Below are positions 22,328 to 33,342 of a stretch of 64,000 bases of DNA, piece after piece. The position numbers were made by a program, and so were the translations under genes. Source of the stretch: Orientallactaga sibirica (taxonomy: Eukaryota > Chordata > Mammalia > Rodentia > Dipodidae); assembly GCA_036365145.1 (NCBI GenBank), contig JAEOAD010000035.1:5207501-5271500 (forward strand), in the 5' to 3' direction. The stretch's first letter is position 1, and the number at the start of each line of letters is the position of its first letter. Below the pieces are notes generated by a model that was given only the letters and a program-made list of their open reading frames with translations, ran no database searches and was not told the DNA's origin.

Positions 22328-22340
22328 CTCTCAAAAACAT
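22047..22340 (+). mobile_element. Type-2 SINE with long (CT)n
   Basis: Long-variant body (GCACAATGCCGCACTTGCCC, ACAAGGGGGTGCATGTG), then (CT)n at about 22236-22320. TTCAGTGG occurs before (22041) and after (22341) as TSD. Confidence 0.88.
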
Positions 22341-22649
22341 TTCAGTGGAAGGGAAAAGGAGGAGGGAGAAAGCATTGAGAGGTTATTATGACCAAATTAT
22401 ATTATGTTCAAGTATGAAAATTGTCAATTAAAAGACAATTTTTTTAATGCACATTGGTGAATCCAGAAGGAAATAAAGGTTCTTGCTAAATGAGAGCTCC
22501 ACTTTCTCCTCATGCATACTGCAAATGATTGGAATGTGACACAGTGCAGTACAGCAACATGAGCTGAAGGGCAAGCTCCCTCAGGGTCTCTCTACCTATG
22601 GCTCTCAGACCCAATTGTCTGCAGGCATCTCCTTGAGAACATCTTCCTG

Positions 22650-22677
22650 CAAACAAACAAACAAACAAACAAACAAA
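22650..22677. repeat. (CAAA)n microsatellite
   Basis: Seven perfect CAAA-type units. Confidence 0.9.
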
Positions 22678-22733
22678 TTTATATACCACAGGAACGGCTG
22701 AACTCCTTGGTTTCTGATTAATTAAGCAGCTAT

Positions 22734-23181
22734 GGTTTGCATGGGTGTTTGCCAAAGGCCTGTGACTCTCTTCCTTTTGTCTTGCTTTGCTTCCTGGCTG
22801 ATGGTGTGAGCAATCTGTTCCTCCACTCATGCCCCTTCATTGCCATTCAGTCTCCTCACCAGAGGCCCCAGTTAATGTGGTTATTCAATCTTATTTTTTT
22901 AATTTTTTACTTTAATTTTATTTTTTTGGTTTTTCTAGGTAGGGTTTCACACTAGCCCAGGCTGGCCTGGAAGTCACTATGTAGTCTCAGGGTGGCTTTG
23001 AACTCATGGAGATCCTCCTACCTCTGCCTCCCGAGTGCTGGAATTAAAGGCGTGTGTCACCACGCCCGGCTTAGGTTATTCAGTCTTGCACAACAACCTC
23101 CAGAGCCATGAGCTCAATAAACCTTTGCTCTTTATAAGTTAATTAACTCAGGCATTCCGTTATAACTGATTAGCACACATG
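22734..23181 (+). mobile_element. MaLR-like LTR interrupted by B1
   Basis: The left part starts near TATGGTTTGCATGGGTG. The right part contains GAGCTCAATAAACCTTTGCT and CTTTATAAGTTAATTAACTC, typical of MaLR 3' ends. The B1 at 22893-23073 splits it. Confidence 0.55.
22893..23073 (-). mobile_element. B1 SINE
   Basis: Antisense full B1 (GGTAGGGTTTCAC...GCGTGTGTCACCACGCCCGG). TSD GGTTATTCAATCTT at 22879-22892 and GGTTATTCAGTCTT at 23074-23087. Confidence 0.9.
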
Positions 23182-23656
23182 CAATCAGCCAGTACATAGT
23201 AATCCCAGATTCCCCTGGTTTGAGACATCTTTAGCCTATAACCAAATGCACCTGTCTCGGTTATTTAGCCCTTAATACCTTGTTTACCACATGGATATGT
23301 GTGCACATTTTTTCACATACACATCTCATCTCTAACAATATGAAAGTACTTTGAAGCCGTGAAATGGATCTTGAAATTTTGAGGGTGCAGTACTAAAGAG
23401 AGAGACCTAGTATGGAGAGGATACAGCATAAATGCTGGTAGCTAATCCAATGATTACAAACTGAATTGTATTGTTCCCTTCCATCCAGAACGAAGAGCCA
23501 GCAAATAGATTAGGGATGTCATAGGAAATAATTTTTTCAAAGGCAGAAATTAAACAAAAAAATTGATAACCACCAGGACCTTGACTTGATGCTATGAACT
23601 GTTTAAATGCCTATATTGTGAGCTGCTGTCTTGAGTCCAAATCCAGTGTCTTTAAA
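23182..23656. other. Unassigned sequence
   Basis: No family or gene recognised. Confidence 0.35.
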
Positions 23657-23665
23657 ATAAGTTTA

Positions 23666-23940
23666 TTTTTATTTTTTTAATTTTTATTTATTTTTGGAGA
23701 GAGACACAGAGAGAGAGAGAGAGAGAGGGAGAGGGAGAGGGAGACAGAGATGGGCACGCCAGCAGTCTCTCAGCTGCTGTGAACGAAATCCAGATGTGTG
23801 CACCCCCTTGTGGTCAAGTGCGGCATTGCGCCCTTGCGTCACTTTGCATCTGCCTAAACATGGGACCTGGAGATTGGAACCAGCATTCTTAGGGTTAGCA
23901 GGCAGGTGCCTTAACCGCTAAGCCATCTCTCCAGCCCTAC
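23666..23940 (-). mobile_element. Type-2 SINE
   Basis: Antisense long variant (GAACGAAATCCAGATGTGTG, CCCCCTTGTGGTCAAGTGCG) ending with the reversed head. AATAAGTTT at 23657-23665 and 23941-23949 is the TSD. Confidence 0.9.
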
Positions 23941-24409
23941 AATAAGTTTTTATCATTCAGAGGGAGAGAGTTCGCTGGTGCTTACTTCAATTTGGTTTTC
24001 AGGTGAATGGTCCATGAATGAAAGAAGTAAAAACTTCGGCTCCCATTCTATTTAAGCAGCATCAAGCCAGGAATCACTCAGCAGGTATAATGTAGCAGAC
24101 TTCCTAGTGCCAATTGCTGCATTAAAATTTACTTTCAGAGAACAAAATTTAAGCACTGAAACAAGATATGCTTTATAGATTTGAGGGGTGGGAGGAGGCT
24201 GGGCTTTTCTCAGACTCATGACACTTAGGTGATTGAGAAAGCTTCGCCTGCCAGAGGAGGTCCTACTGTGTCGGAATTACTGCTTTTTGGGCTGGTATTT
24301 TTTAGATAGAAATTCCAGGAAACCTGGAAACTTTTGAGAAGCACAAATCAATAACGCACCTCCACATTCAAATGTCACTCTGAAATTCACAGGGTCTTCA
24401 TGCACAACA

Positions 24410-24530
24410 CTTTACTTGGGCCTTTCACTAACCCAAGCAGAAAACACAGTAGGTATTATATCTCCATTTTTAATTTTAGGATTGGAAACTGAGGCTCACA
24501 TGTTATTAGATCATTATAAGTACTAGTCAT
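24410..24530 (-). mobile_element. MIR-like ancient SINE remnant
   Basis: ATTATATCTCCATTTTTAAT and GGATTGGAAACTGAGGCTCA resemble the reverse strand of the MIR core. Weak, by-eye assignment. Confidence 0.4.
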
Positions 24531-24770
24531 GGGGCTGGAGAATGGCTCAATGGTTAAGGCGCTTGCCTGTAAAAGCCAAAGGACCTAGATTCAACTCCCC
24601 AGTACCCACGTAAGCCAGATGCACAAGGGGTTACACACATCTGGAGTTCATTAGCAGTGGCTGGAGGACCTGGCATGCCCATCCTCCCTCCCCTCTCTCT
24701 CTCTTTCTTTCTCTCTCTCTCTCTCCCTATTTCTCTCTCAAATAAGTAAAGAAAATAAATGTTTTTTTAA
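24531..24770 (+). mobile_element. Type-1 SINE
   Basis: Complete head, body, CT tract and tail. ACTAGTCAT before and ATTAGTCAT after form the likely TSD. Confidence 0.88.
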
Positions 24771-24904
24771 AAAGAATTAGTCATATGAGGGGCATCTGCA
24801 TCACTGATCGTCTCTGCCTCCAAGGGCCTCCTTTAAAACTAAGAGAACTCTCCATGCTGAAATGATGGGGAAATATAAGCTCAGATTCATCTGATAAAAT
24901 GGAA

Positions 24905-25230
24905 TTTTTTGTTGTGTGTGTTCTGTACATCATATTGATATGCATATAGAAGCATGTGTGTACACATATGGAAGACCAAAGTTAATGTCATGTCCTCATT
25001 TCTCCCTACTTTATTCCTTGAGACAAGGTCTCTCACTGAATCTAAAGCTCACCAATATGGCGAGGCTACTAGCCAGGGAGCCCCAGAGTTTCCCTGTCTC
25101 CATCCCTAACCCCACCTTTGCGCTGGGATTAGAGGCATGTATCATCATGCCTGGTATTTTATGTGGGTGCTGGGGACCCTCACATTTGTGTAACAAGCCC
25201 TTTACCCACTGAACCACCTCCTCAGCTCTC
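24905..25230 (-). mobile_element. B4/RSINE1-type SINE
   Basis: TG-rich end, GAGACAAGGTCTCTCACTGA, GCGCTGGGATTAGAGGCATG, TTTTATGTGGGTGCTGGGGA and a reversed head ending CACCTCCTCAGC. Confidence 0.72.
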
Positions 25231-25387
25231 TATGCAAAAGATTTTCATGCTCATTTTAGCATCATAGACCCAATGACCAGCTCTAATAGATTTGCACCTA
25301 ATGTTTCCTGTATTTTCCCATTTATGTCTATGAATTGGCTCCCTGTTCTTCTTCATTCTTTCTTTTTGCTTAAAATGAAATGCAGTT

Positions 25388-25475
25388 GGTGTTAGAGATG
25401 TAGCTCAGTGGTAAACATTTGCTTGGCTTGCACGAGGCCCTGGGTTTGACCCCTAGTGCCACAAAACAAGTTAAA
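25388..25475 (+). mobile_element. ID-type SINE (tRNA-Ala/BC1-like head)
   Basis: TTAGAGATGTAGCTCAGTGG, GCTTGGCTTGCACGAGGCCC and TGGGTTTGACCCCTAGTGCC, then CAAAACAAG tail. Box A and box B positions match an ID element; it is diverged. Confidence 0.75.
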
Positions 25476-25765
25476 TTAATAGAGCCCTGTTGTGGGGTTG
25501 ACTTCCTGGCACCAACTCACTGACCCCAACTAGGGAACACAAAGGACTTGGAAATATCTGTTTTAAAGCATCTTAGCCACCAGGGTAGTGAGGACTTACA
25601 AGTTCAATATCGCACAGAGAAGGGAAACTCAGAGAAATTAACCTTACATGTGGTATCCTTGCCGCCTCAAGGTACTTGCCAATTTAAAAGCAACAGTAGA
25701 GAGTTTGAGAAATTAAATGGACTTGGGTAAGTCTCCCAGGAGTGGAAGTTAAGAATAGGGGTTTA

Positions 25766-25972
25766 GGGGCTGGAGGGATGGCTTAGCAGTTAAGGAGTTG
25801 GCCTGCAAAGCCAAAGGACCCAGGTTCGATTCGTTAGCCAGATGCATAAGGGGGCACACGCATCTCGAGTTCATTTGCAGTGGCTAGAGGCCCTGGCACA
25901 CCCATTCTCTCTCTCTATCTCCCCCTCTTTTTCTGTCAAATAAATAAGTAAAAATAAATAAAAAAAAAAAAG
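25766..25972 (+). mobile_element. Type-1 SINE
   Basis: Complete copy with a small internal deletion after GGTTCGATTCG, CT tract and (AAAT)n/poly-A. Flanked by GTTTAGGG-like sequence on both sides. Confidence 0.85.
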
Positions 25973-26449
25973 AATTTGAGTTTAGGGCTTTGAAGGAAAA
26001 GAGTCTCAGGCAAATATTCTAGGATATTGCTTATGATACAGAAGAACCACAGCCAAGAAGAAAGCATGAAAAAGACTCGCAGAGAATGAAACACAGTAAG
26101 ATCAGACCATTTCCCAAGTGCACTCAGGTAATAATCAGACCTAACGTCCTGCTAAAAGCAATCTTTTGTGGAGGAAGTCAGCAGCCCTAACTCCACCCTC
26201 TCTCTACGATTCTTCACTACGGTGTCTAGTGCACATGTAATATAAAATAGGCCTGCAAAGAGATAAAAAGCTAGCCATATAGTAAATGAAAGGGGCAGTG
26301 AGATAGGATAAGACGCTGGGATACAATGGGAACAGACTCACGTGGACACATGTATCATGACTGTGATGAAGGCGTTCCAGAAAACAAATGACAAGATGGA
26401 AATTATAAGTGAAAGCTAGAAACAACAAAAAGAAGATGAATGAAAACTT

Positions 26450-27240
26450 TTAACAGGAGTCAAGAGCGCAGGGTGTGTGAAACATTACATGCAGGTGAAA
26501 TGATCAGAAGGAAATTTCCTAGTTGAAGCACAAAGAAATCCAAGGATAAGATTACTAAAGAGCGAATGAGAGACATACGGAATGTCTTTTAATCGTCTAA
26601 ATAAATGAAATATGATCAACTGCTGTTCTATAAAAAGACAAGAAATAGAGCTGGGAAAGCCTTTAATCCCAGAGGTAGGAGGATGAGTTCAAGGCCACCC
26701 TGAGACTACATAGTTAATTCCAGGTCAGCCTGGGCCAGAGTGAGACCCTACCTCAAAAAACAAAAAAAAAAAAAAAAAAAAAAAAGACAAGAAATAGAAT
26801 GAGGCAAAATCAATATTTGAGAAAATAGCAGTTGAGAATATTTAAAACTGATGAAAGACTTTAAACCATAGTCATAAAAAAGAAGCATAAGTCTCAAGAA
26901 GGATAAACAAACAAACAAAAAAAAAAAAGTCCCAGAAGACAGAGGTGTTAAGTCTTCATAGTGTTCAAAGGAAAATCATGAGAATATAGAATTTTTATGC
27001 ACTGAAATTATCATCCCATAGCAAAGGCTTAATAAGAGAATTTTGAGAAATGCCATAGAACTTTTCAGCAACTTACCTCACTAAAGGAAATACTAAAGAG
27101 AGCTCCTCAAAGAAAATAATCCCAGGAAGAAAATGGAAATCCAATAAGGAATAGAAAATAATAAAAATTAAATGTGTGGGCAAATATAAATGGTCACTGA
27201 AAATAAGAAGAACAGCGTGTGGGATTTGTAACAAATAGAA
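26450..27240 (+). mobile_element. Decayed L1M-like element, ORF1 3' region
   Basis: Ordered resemblance to the ORF1 3' region of mammalian L1. Landmarks are CTCAAGAAGGATAAAC, TTTTTATGCACTGAAATTAT (the 'tyrosine-proline-alanine-lysine' region), CACTAAAGGAAATACTAAAG, and ATGTGTGGGCAAATATAAAT. No open frame survives. Interrupted by a B1 at 26649-26787. Confidence 0.5.
26649..26787 (+). mobile_element. B1 SINE, internally deleted
   Basis: GCCTTTAATCCCAGAGGTAG shows loss of the usual GCACTCGGGAGGCA segment. The rest is young-type B1 with long poly-A. AGACAAGAAATAGA is duplicated on both sides (about 26636 and 26787). Confidence 0.9.
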
Positions 27241-27250
27241 AGATAATAGA

Positions 27251-27522
27251 GAGATAGAATAGAAAAGATAGAAGACAGATATAGATGATAGATAGATATA
27301 AAGATAGAATAGAAAAGATAGAAGACAGATATAGATGATAGATAGATATAAAGATAGAATAGAAAAGATAGAAGACAGATATAGATGATAGATAGATATA
27401 AAGATAGAATAGAAAAGATAGAAGACAGATATAGATGATAGATAGATATAAAGATAGAATAGAAAAGATAGAAGACAGATATAGATGATAGATAGATATA
27501 AAGATAGAATAGAAAAGATAGA
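27251..27522. repeat. 50-bp minisatellite, about 5.4 copies
   Basis: Exact period of 50 bases: units begin at 27251, 27301, 27351, 27401, 27451 and a partial at 27501. They are essentially identical, differing in the first bases of unit 1. Each unit is purine-rich and GATA-containing. Confidence 0.97.
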
Positions 27523-27536
27523 ACTTAGAGACAGAT

Positions 27537-27757
27537 GGGACTGGAGAAATGGCTTAGCACTTAAGGCACATACCTGTGAAGCCTAAGGACCCCAGTTCGA
27601 TTCTAAAGGTCCCACTTAAGCCAGATGCACATGGTGGCGCATGCTTCAAGTTCGTTTGTAGTGCCTAGAGGCCCTGGCGCACCCATTCTCACTCTCCCTC
27701 TCTTTGTTTCTAATAAATAAATAAATAAAAATAAGATCTTTAAAAATTTTTTAAAAG
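27537..27757 (+). mobile_element. Type-1 SINE
   Basis: Complete body (CCAGTTCGATTCTAAAGGTC, AAGTTCGTTTGTAGTGCCTA), short CT tract and (AAAT)n tail. Starts 15 bases after the minisatellite ends. Confidence 0.85.
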
Positions 27758-27759
27758 AA

Positions 27760-28010
27760 GTTATAGACAGACAGGTAGGTAAGATGTTAGAAAAAAATGT
27801 AAAAGGTAGAAGATAGGTATAGATATATAATACACATGTAGAGGTAGATAGATGATAGATAGGTGATAGGTGCATGATAGATAAATGATGCATACATTTT
27901 TAAATGACTGCCAGCAAAATGATGGAAAGGAATAAAGAGAATTAAAGAATTCTCAGGTCCTTTTATTGTCCACAAAAAGATATATATATATATACACACA
28001 CACACTATGT
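27760..28010. repeat. Degenerate GATA/TAGA-rich tract and (TA)n(CA)n
   Basis: Degenerate TAGATAGATGATAGATAGG motifs at 27760-27890, then (TA)n(CA)n at about 27980-28004. Confidence 0.75.
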
Positions 28011-28287
28011 AATGTATATGGTAATTACTAAAACAACATGTAACTAACAAGCTGAGAGGAGAAAATAATGTCAATATGAGTATTTAATTTAAATTTTTAT
28101 AGCATATTAAGAATAAAACAATCCAATAGAAAACAAAAGATTCACAGAATTAAAATACTACCCAAAAGAAGGCGTCTAACTGGCCACTAAATGAACAAAA
28201 AGGTGATCGACTTTACCAGGCATAAATGGAATGCTAACTCATTAGCATGGCACGTGTGCATGTAATAGCAAAATTAAAGAGTGAGAG

Positions 28288-28452
28288 CCGGGCGTGGTGG
28301 CACACGCCTTTAATCCCAGCATTCGGGAGGCAGAGGTAGGAGGATCACCGTGAGTTTGAGGCCACCCTGAGACTACATAGTGAATTCCAGGTCAGTCTGA
28401 ACTAGAGTGAAACCCTACCTCAAAAAATCAAAAATAAATAAATAAATAAATA
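28288..28452 (+). mobile_element. B1 SINE
   Basis: Full-length young-type B1 with (AAAT)n tail, inserted in the L1M-like sequence. Confidence 0.92.
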
Positions 28453-28950
28453 GTGATAAAGTCAAATGTTCACACAGATTTCAGAAAACTAAAACCTTCA
28501 CACACTGGAAGTATATCGTGGTACTAATTCTGAAAGCAATCTGGCAATATCTTCTAAGGATGAACCTACCTTATACGTGAGCAATTTCACTCCCAGGTAG
28601 AAATGTAACAGAATATACGCATCTGAACACAAAGAAACATAAGGGAATATTCATAAGAGTTTTAAATGACTCCAGTCCTCAGCAGTAGACTGAATAGATT
28701 CATAGCTTAGAATACAACACAGTGATTAACATGAAAATAATTCTATACATTAAAACGTAGATGGATCTTCCAAAACTGCATAATGTTAAGTGAATAAACT
28801 CACATACATTGAAATATGTATTGCATGATCACATTTACCTAGTGATAATTTTAAAAGACGGCCAAGCTGTTGGGCTAGATTATATATATAGTAGAAGTGA
28901 TATTGTAGGATGAATGAGTTCTGTGGAGTAGCCTGGTAAAAGCTTTGGGA

Positions 28951-29170
28951 GGGCTGGAGAAATGGCTTAGCATTTAAGGCGTTTGCCCACGAAGCCAAAG
29001 AATCCCAGTTTGGTTCTCCAGGACCCACGTAAGCCAGATGTACAAAGGTCACATGCATCTAGAGTTCGTTTGCAGTGGCTAGAGGCCCTAGCGTGCCCAT
29101 TTTCTCCCTGTCTGTCTCTCTTCTATCTCTCTCTGCTTGCAAATAAATTAATTAATTAATTTTTAAAAAA
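28951..29170 (+). mobile_element. Type-1 SINE
   Basis: Complete head, body, CT tract and (AATT)n tail. AGCTTTGGGA before and AGCTTCTGGA after are a plausible TSD. Confidence 0.87.
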
Positions 29171-29290
29171 AGCTTCTGGAGCATGGTGGCCTAGGTGAAA
29201 GTGGTGGCCACACTGGGGACATTCACATTCTGACTCTGTGCACATGATTTCTGCATTTCTTGCATTAAAATTATGCTTCACTTTAAAATT

Positions 29291-29638
29291 TGGGAATAAC
29301 AAAATTAAGTTAACTTTTTAAACCTGTTTACCATGATTTTTGAAAGCAATCATTTTGCAAATAAATGTTTCCCAATAATTATGCTTTGGGTAACTTATAC
29401 TAAGGAAATATTTCTGCTCCTGGTATTTTACCTTGATAAAGTAATTTTAATGAACTATAATAATTTTATTTTTAGGAAATATTTGTAATGGAAAATATTC
29501 TATGGTATATATTCTCTATGTTTTGCAAAGCCATTCCTCTTCTTTTATATACCAGCTTTCTTTCCAATAATGCTGTCATCAAAACCAAACAATGGTCTAG
29601 TCCTTTTTTTTTTCCTTTATTTAAATGCATCTGTCTAA
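29291..29638. other. Unassigned AT-rich sequence
   Basis: Nothing recognised. May be more of the old L1. Confidence 0.3.
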
Positions 29639-29639
29639 G

Positions 29640-29790
29640 CCAGATGTGATGGCACACGCCTTTAATCCCAGCACTCAGTTGGCAGAGGTAGGCAGATCGC
29701 CGGGCATTTGAGGCCACCCTGATTCTACATAGTAAATTCCAGGTTAGCCTGGGCTAGAGTGAGACGACCCTACCCACCCCCCAAAAAAAT
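29640..29790 (+). mobile_element. B1 SINE
   Basis: B1 landmarks throughout. ATGCATCTGTC before and ATGTATCTGAC after are a probable TSD. Confidence 0.9.
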
Positions 29791-29796
29791 GTATCT

Positions 29797-29852
29797 GACC
29801 CTCATATTTACAAGGCCAGCACTTTACCAGTTGAGCTATTTCCTCAGCCCTC
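29797..29852 (-). mobile_element. ID-like SINE fragment
   Basis: AGGCCAGCACTTTACCAGTT and GAGCTATTTCCTCAGCCC look like a reversed ID-type head. Short and diverged. Confidence 0.45.
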
Positions 29853-29876
29853 CACTTACTTTTATGACTCTGTGTT

Positions 29877-30000
29877 AATCTCCCCTATTAATCTGAACTC
29901 TGTGAGGGCAAAGGCAGTGTCTGATTTGCTTGCCATTGTATCCCTAAGCCTAGCATAATTTCTGGAACATATTAGCCATTCAATAAACAGGTACTGAATC
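29877..30000 (+). mobile_element. L2-like ancient 3' end
   Basis: AACTCTGTGAGGGCAAAGGC, TTGTATCCCTAAGCCTAGCA and CATTCAATAAACAGGTACTG resemble the conserved 3' end of L2-type elements. By-eye call. Confidence 0.45.
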
Positions 30001-30257
30001 CTTCTATTTTACAGCTAAGATCCCTGTCACTGTACACATTGCTCTTAGAGGCAACCTGTGCAAGGATATATGTTCATTTCCAGTCTTTTTGAATGGTCAC
30101 TTTCCACTCACAATACTATTACATTCCCTCCGACTAAGCAGTGAACACATGTAAGCCCACTCCTCCAGAATGCAGAGCTCACATCTATATTACTGTCTCA
30201 TACATTCTTCTAATAACACCAAAGTGTTGTGTTTATACAGTCCCTCTCTTTAAATGA

Positions 30258-30460
30258 CGACTTGTCAAGTGCCTACTCTACACCAAACACAAAAAGGGCT
30301 AAGGAATTAATGACCATTTATTCTTTTTATTTTCATAACAGTTCCTCAAATTGGTTGATATGATTCTTCTTATGCCAAGAAGTCAAGTAACTCAGCAAAG
30401 CACTGGATGTCAGACTCCGGAACTCAGGGTGTTCTCCACCAGGCTTTCGTACTTTCTTTT
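30258..30460 (-). mobile_element. MIR-like remnant
   Basis: AAGTGCCTACTCTACACC, AAGTCAAGTAACTCAGCAAA and GATGTCAGACTCCGGAACTC follow the order of the MIR reverse strand. Weak. Confidence 0.4.
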
Positions 30461-31359
30461 CCTGAGCCTTAGGACAACTCTACGGTTCGCTTCTATGAAA
30501 CACACACTCACTAGGGAAACCAATGAACTCCTACAAGGCTCTGTGGGCTTTCGGAGATAGATAAAATAGGGAAAGAAAAAAAGTTAACTTGTAAATCAAG
30601 TCACAGAGTGCAAATGAGTTTAGAGTCAATGAATTTACATAGCATAAGCCTTATGGTCAATAACACTTGTAAAACAATTATATACACATGAATGCATGTG
30701 TGTATGCCCTAATCCTCACACACACAAATATGTGTGCACTGCAAATATATCATTAATAGTTCTCGTGATCTGTGCTACAAGGGGGTCCAAGACAGGATTC
30801 TCCAGGCCAGCAATTTTAAGTTTGACCTGGTTTATATTTCTTTTCCTTTCCAAAAGAGCAACACTCATTGTCCTTGTTCCAGATCTTTCCTGCTCAAAAA
30901 TGTGGCAACTTCAACCAGCTCATATGATGGGAAACAGAGGACTCACTAAACATCAAGCTTTGTCTTTGATGAAGTCAAACATTCTCACTGTAGCTCTAAC
31001 TGTCTGTGACTAAGAAAATGCAACTAGTTCTTTGGGCAGAAGCATTGATCAAAGCATTGGGAACGGGACTTCTGTTTCCTCTTCTAAAACCACCACTCAG
31101 ACAGCACTGATTCCTATCAGTCTGGGTCGACATCTGTTCCACGGAGCCAGGAAGGTACGCTCCCTCCTCCTTCCATTCTGTAAGTACAATGAAGCATGGC
31201 TGAACAGAGTGCCATCAGATGAACAGACTTGCTAATTCAGCCTTGTGAGGACATCCCCTGAGCTGTCTCTAGCCCCAGTCATGATATCTCCAGATGCCAC
31301 CAGACACGCCCACTTAGAAGGATTTCTGTCCATGGAGTGAAGCATTTCAAAAGGATCTC
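30461..31359. other. Unassigned sequence
   Basis: No transposon family recognised. A plus-strand frame at 30696-31013 and one at 31032-31235 have no domain or coding signature I recognise. Confidence 0.35.
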
Positions 31360-31581
31360 ATCAGTCAGTAACGGTTTGACTTGAAAGCACAGGGACCTGA
31401 ATTCTATCCCCATCCCCCCCCAACCCCGTGTAAAATGCCAGGTGTGGCAGTGCACACACCTGTAATCCAAGGTTTGGAAGGTGAAGATAGAAGGAGGGCT
31501 AGAGCTCACTGGTCATCTGATCTATCTTCTTGGGTGAGCTCCAGGTCAGTCAGAGACCCTGACTCAAAAATAAAGGTGGGG

Positions 31582-31753
31582 GAGCAGGGCGTGGTGGCTC
31601 ACACCTTTAATCCCAGCAATTGGGAGGCAGAGGTAGGAGGATCACCATGAGTTCAAGGCCACCCTGAGACTACATAGTGAATTCCAGGTCAGCCTGAGCT
31701 AGAGTGTGACCGTACCTCAAAAAACCAAAATAATAAAATAAAATAAATAAAAA
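31582..31753 (+). mobile_element. B1 SINE nested in B4
   Basis: Full B1. The target AAATAAAGGTGGGGG is duplicated at about 31567-31581 and 31754-31768. Confidence 0.9.
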
Positions 31754-31765
31754 AAATAAAGGTGG

Positions 31766-31926
31766 GGGCTGGAGGGATGGCTTAGTGGTTAAGGCATTTG
31801 CCTGCAAAGCCAAAGGACCCAGGTTCAATTCCCCCAGGACCCATGTTAGCCAGATGCACAAGGGGGCGCACACATCTGGAGTTCGTTTGTAGTGGCTGGA
31901 GTCCCTGGTGTGCCCATTCTCTCTCC

Positions 31927-31957
<31 letters not shown>

Positions 31958-32017
31958 CCTCTTTCTCTGTCAACTAAATAAATAACTATAAAATATTTAA
32001 TAAAATAAAATTAAAAG
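31766..32017 (+). mobile_element. Type-1 SINE crossing the left edge of the tandem duplication
   Basis: Complete copy with CT tract and AAAT tail. The tandem duplication starts inside it, at GGCATTTGCC (31793), so the second unit carries only its 3' part (36125-36350). Confidence 0.9.
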
Positions 32018-32468
32018 GTGGACAGTGCCTGCAGAATGACACCAAGGTTGTCTTCTAACCTCCTCATTCGTGTGAACACATGTGCAGATGTGCATCATCC
32101 TGCACCACAAACAGGAAAGAAGCGCTTCTTGTCTTGTCTTCCCTCTTTACCGTGAGAACATTTCCACCCATCCGGTCTAACAAGCAAGAAACCGAACAGT
32201 CTCCTCCACTATACTTTCTCCACCACTGTTCCCTGCTGATCAACACCTCTTGTTGGTGTCTCTCTCTCAGAATGCCCTCTGCAGCCCCGCATACAATTTC
32301 TAAAATGGGGACAATTACGATGGCATTTCTGTTTCCAATGTCCAAGCTGCAAATCTTTTTCCATTACGCTGGTGGAGTTACCCACCAAGAGAACAAAACA
32401 AAACTTACCAAATGATTTCAAATGTATTCGTATCTATAGACTCTACATTACCTCAAGAATAAAGGAAA

Positions 32469-32581
32469 GGGCTGGGGAGATGGCTTAGCAGTTAAGGATA
32501 CAAGTCCCACACAAGCCAGATGCACAAGGTGGTGCATGCATCTGAATTTGTTTGCAGTGGCTAGAGGCCCTGGTGTGCCCA

Positions 32582-32616
<35 letters not shown>

Positions 32617-32647
32617 CTAATAAATAAATAAAATAAATATTAAAAAT
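32469..32647 (+). mobile_element. Type-1 SINE, internally deleted (unit 1)
   Basis: Head GGGCTGGGGAGATGGCTTAG jumps to ACAAGTCCCACACAAGCCAG, so box B is lost. TSD AGAATAAAGGAAAG at about 32455-32468 and 32648-32661. Confidence 0.9.
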
Positions 32648-32823
32648 AGAATAAAGGAAAGTTCCTTAGTTTGAAATTCAGAAAACTGGTAAGGATGGTT
32701 TGGCAATATAAACATGGACCATGAGTGTGTGCTTGTGTGTGTGTGTATGGTTTCTACTTTGTAATTTTCAGAGGCTTAATTTCCTTTGTTCTCTCAATAA
32801 ATCTAGATGTGCAAGTATGACCA

Positions 32824-33180
32824 TGTGGTAGTTTGTATAGATGGCCCCCAATATATTCAGTGTTTTATTACTTTGTTGTTTGCATCTGCAGCCACCTTGC
32901 TGGAGGCAGTGTCTCTGGGCGGTTCTTAAGGTGTGGTGGTGGGTTTAGGATTTCAATCTAAGGATATGCACAGTGTGCCTAGCTGGAATTCCTGAAGTGT
33001 GCTGTGCTGTGTGACTTTTGGCTTTTGGCTTTTCTTTCTTGCCTAGTCCTGTAAGAGCAGGCCAGCTTCTTCTGCCATTATGGAACTTCCCCTGGATCTG
33101 TAAGCTTCAATAAATCCCTTCCTCCATAATTTTGCCTTGTCTGGAAGTTCATCTCAGCAAACCTGAAGCTGTCTGCTACA
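32824..33180 (+). mobile_element. MaLR solo LTR (unit 1, LTR A)
   Basis: Starts TGTGGTAGTTTGTATAG and ends CTGTCTGCTACA. CTTCAATAAATCCC provides a polyadenylation signal. A perfect 5-bp TSD GACCA lies at 32819-32823 and 33181-33185. 357 bases, no internal retroviral region. Confidence 0.9.
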
Positions 33181-33342
33181 GACCACAGCCAGCCAGCAAA
33201 GAGAGAGACTCCTTCTTCATAGACTGTTTTGACTGAGGAAAGCCTTGCTCAGAATCCCACAGCAAGCCTTGTTTTGTGCCTTACCTGCCACGGTTTCCTA
33301 CCTTGTTCATGAATAAATCAAGCTCACATTAAAAAAAATTCT

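Larger units (their letters stand above)
28011..29290 (+). mobile_element. Decayed L1M-like element, ORF2 3' end and 3' UTR
   Basis: Ordered resemblance to the ORF2 C-terminal coding end of old L1s. Landmarks are CAATCTGGCAATATCTTCTA, GAGCAATTTCACTCCCAGGT, CAACACAGTGATTAACATGA, and GTAGATGGATCTTCCAAAAC. Then TGTTAAGTGAATAAACTCAC and a GGTGGCCACACTGGGGAC tail. Interrupted by B1 28288-28452 and SINE 28951-29170. All frames are closed. Confidence 0.55.
31360..32110 (+). mobile_element. B4/RSINE1-type SINE split by B1 and SINE
   Basis: Body 31360-31581 (GCACAGGGACCTGAATTCTA, GGTGTGGCAGTGCACACACC, GAGACCCTGACTCAAAAATA). The 3' end is at about 32018-32110 (GGTGGACAGTGCCTGC, GTGTGAACACATGTGCAG). 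A B1 and then a type-1 SINE lie between. Confidence 0.65.

Noticed and set aside
27251..27522. CRISPR-like array
   Set aside because: The 50-bp units are contiguous with no unique spacers, and this is a mammalian nuclear sequence. It is a minisatellite.
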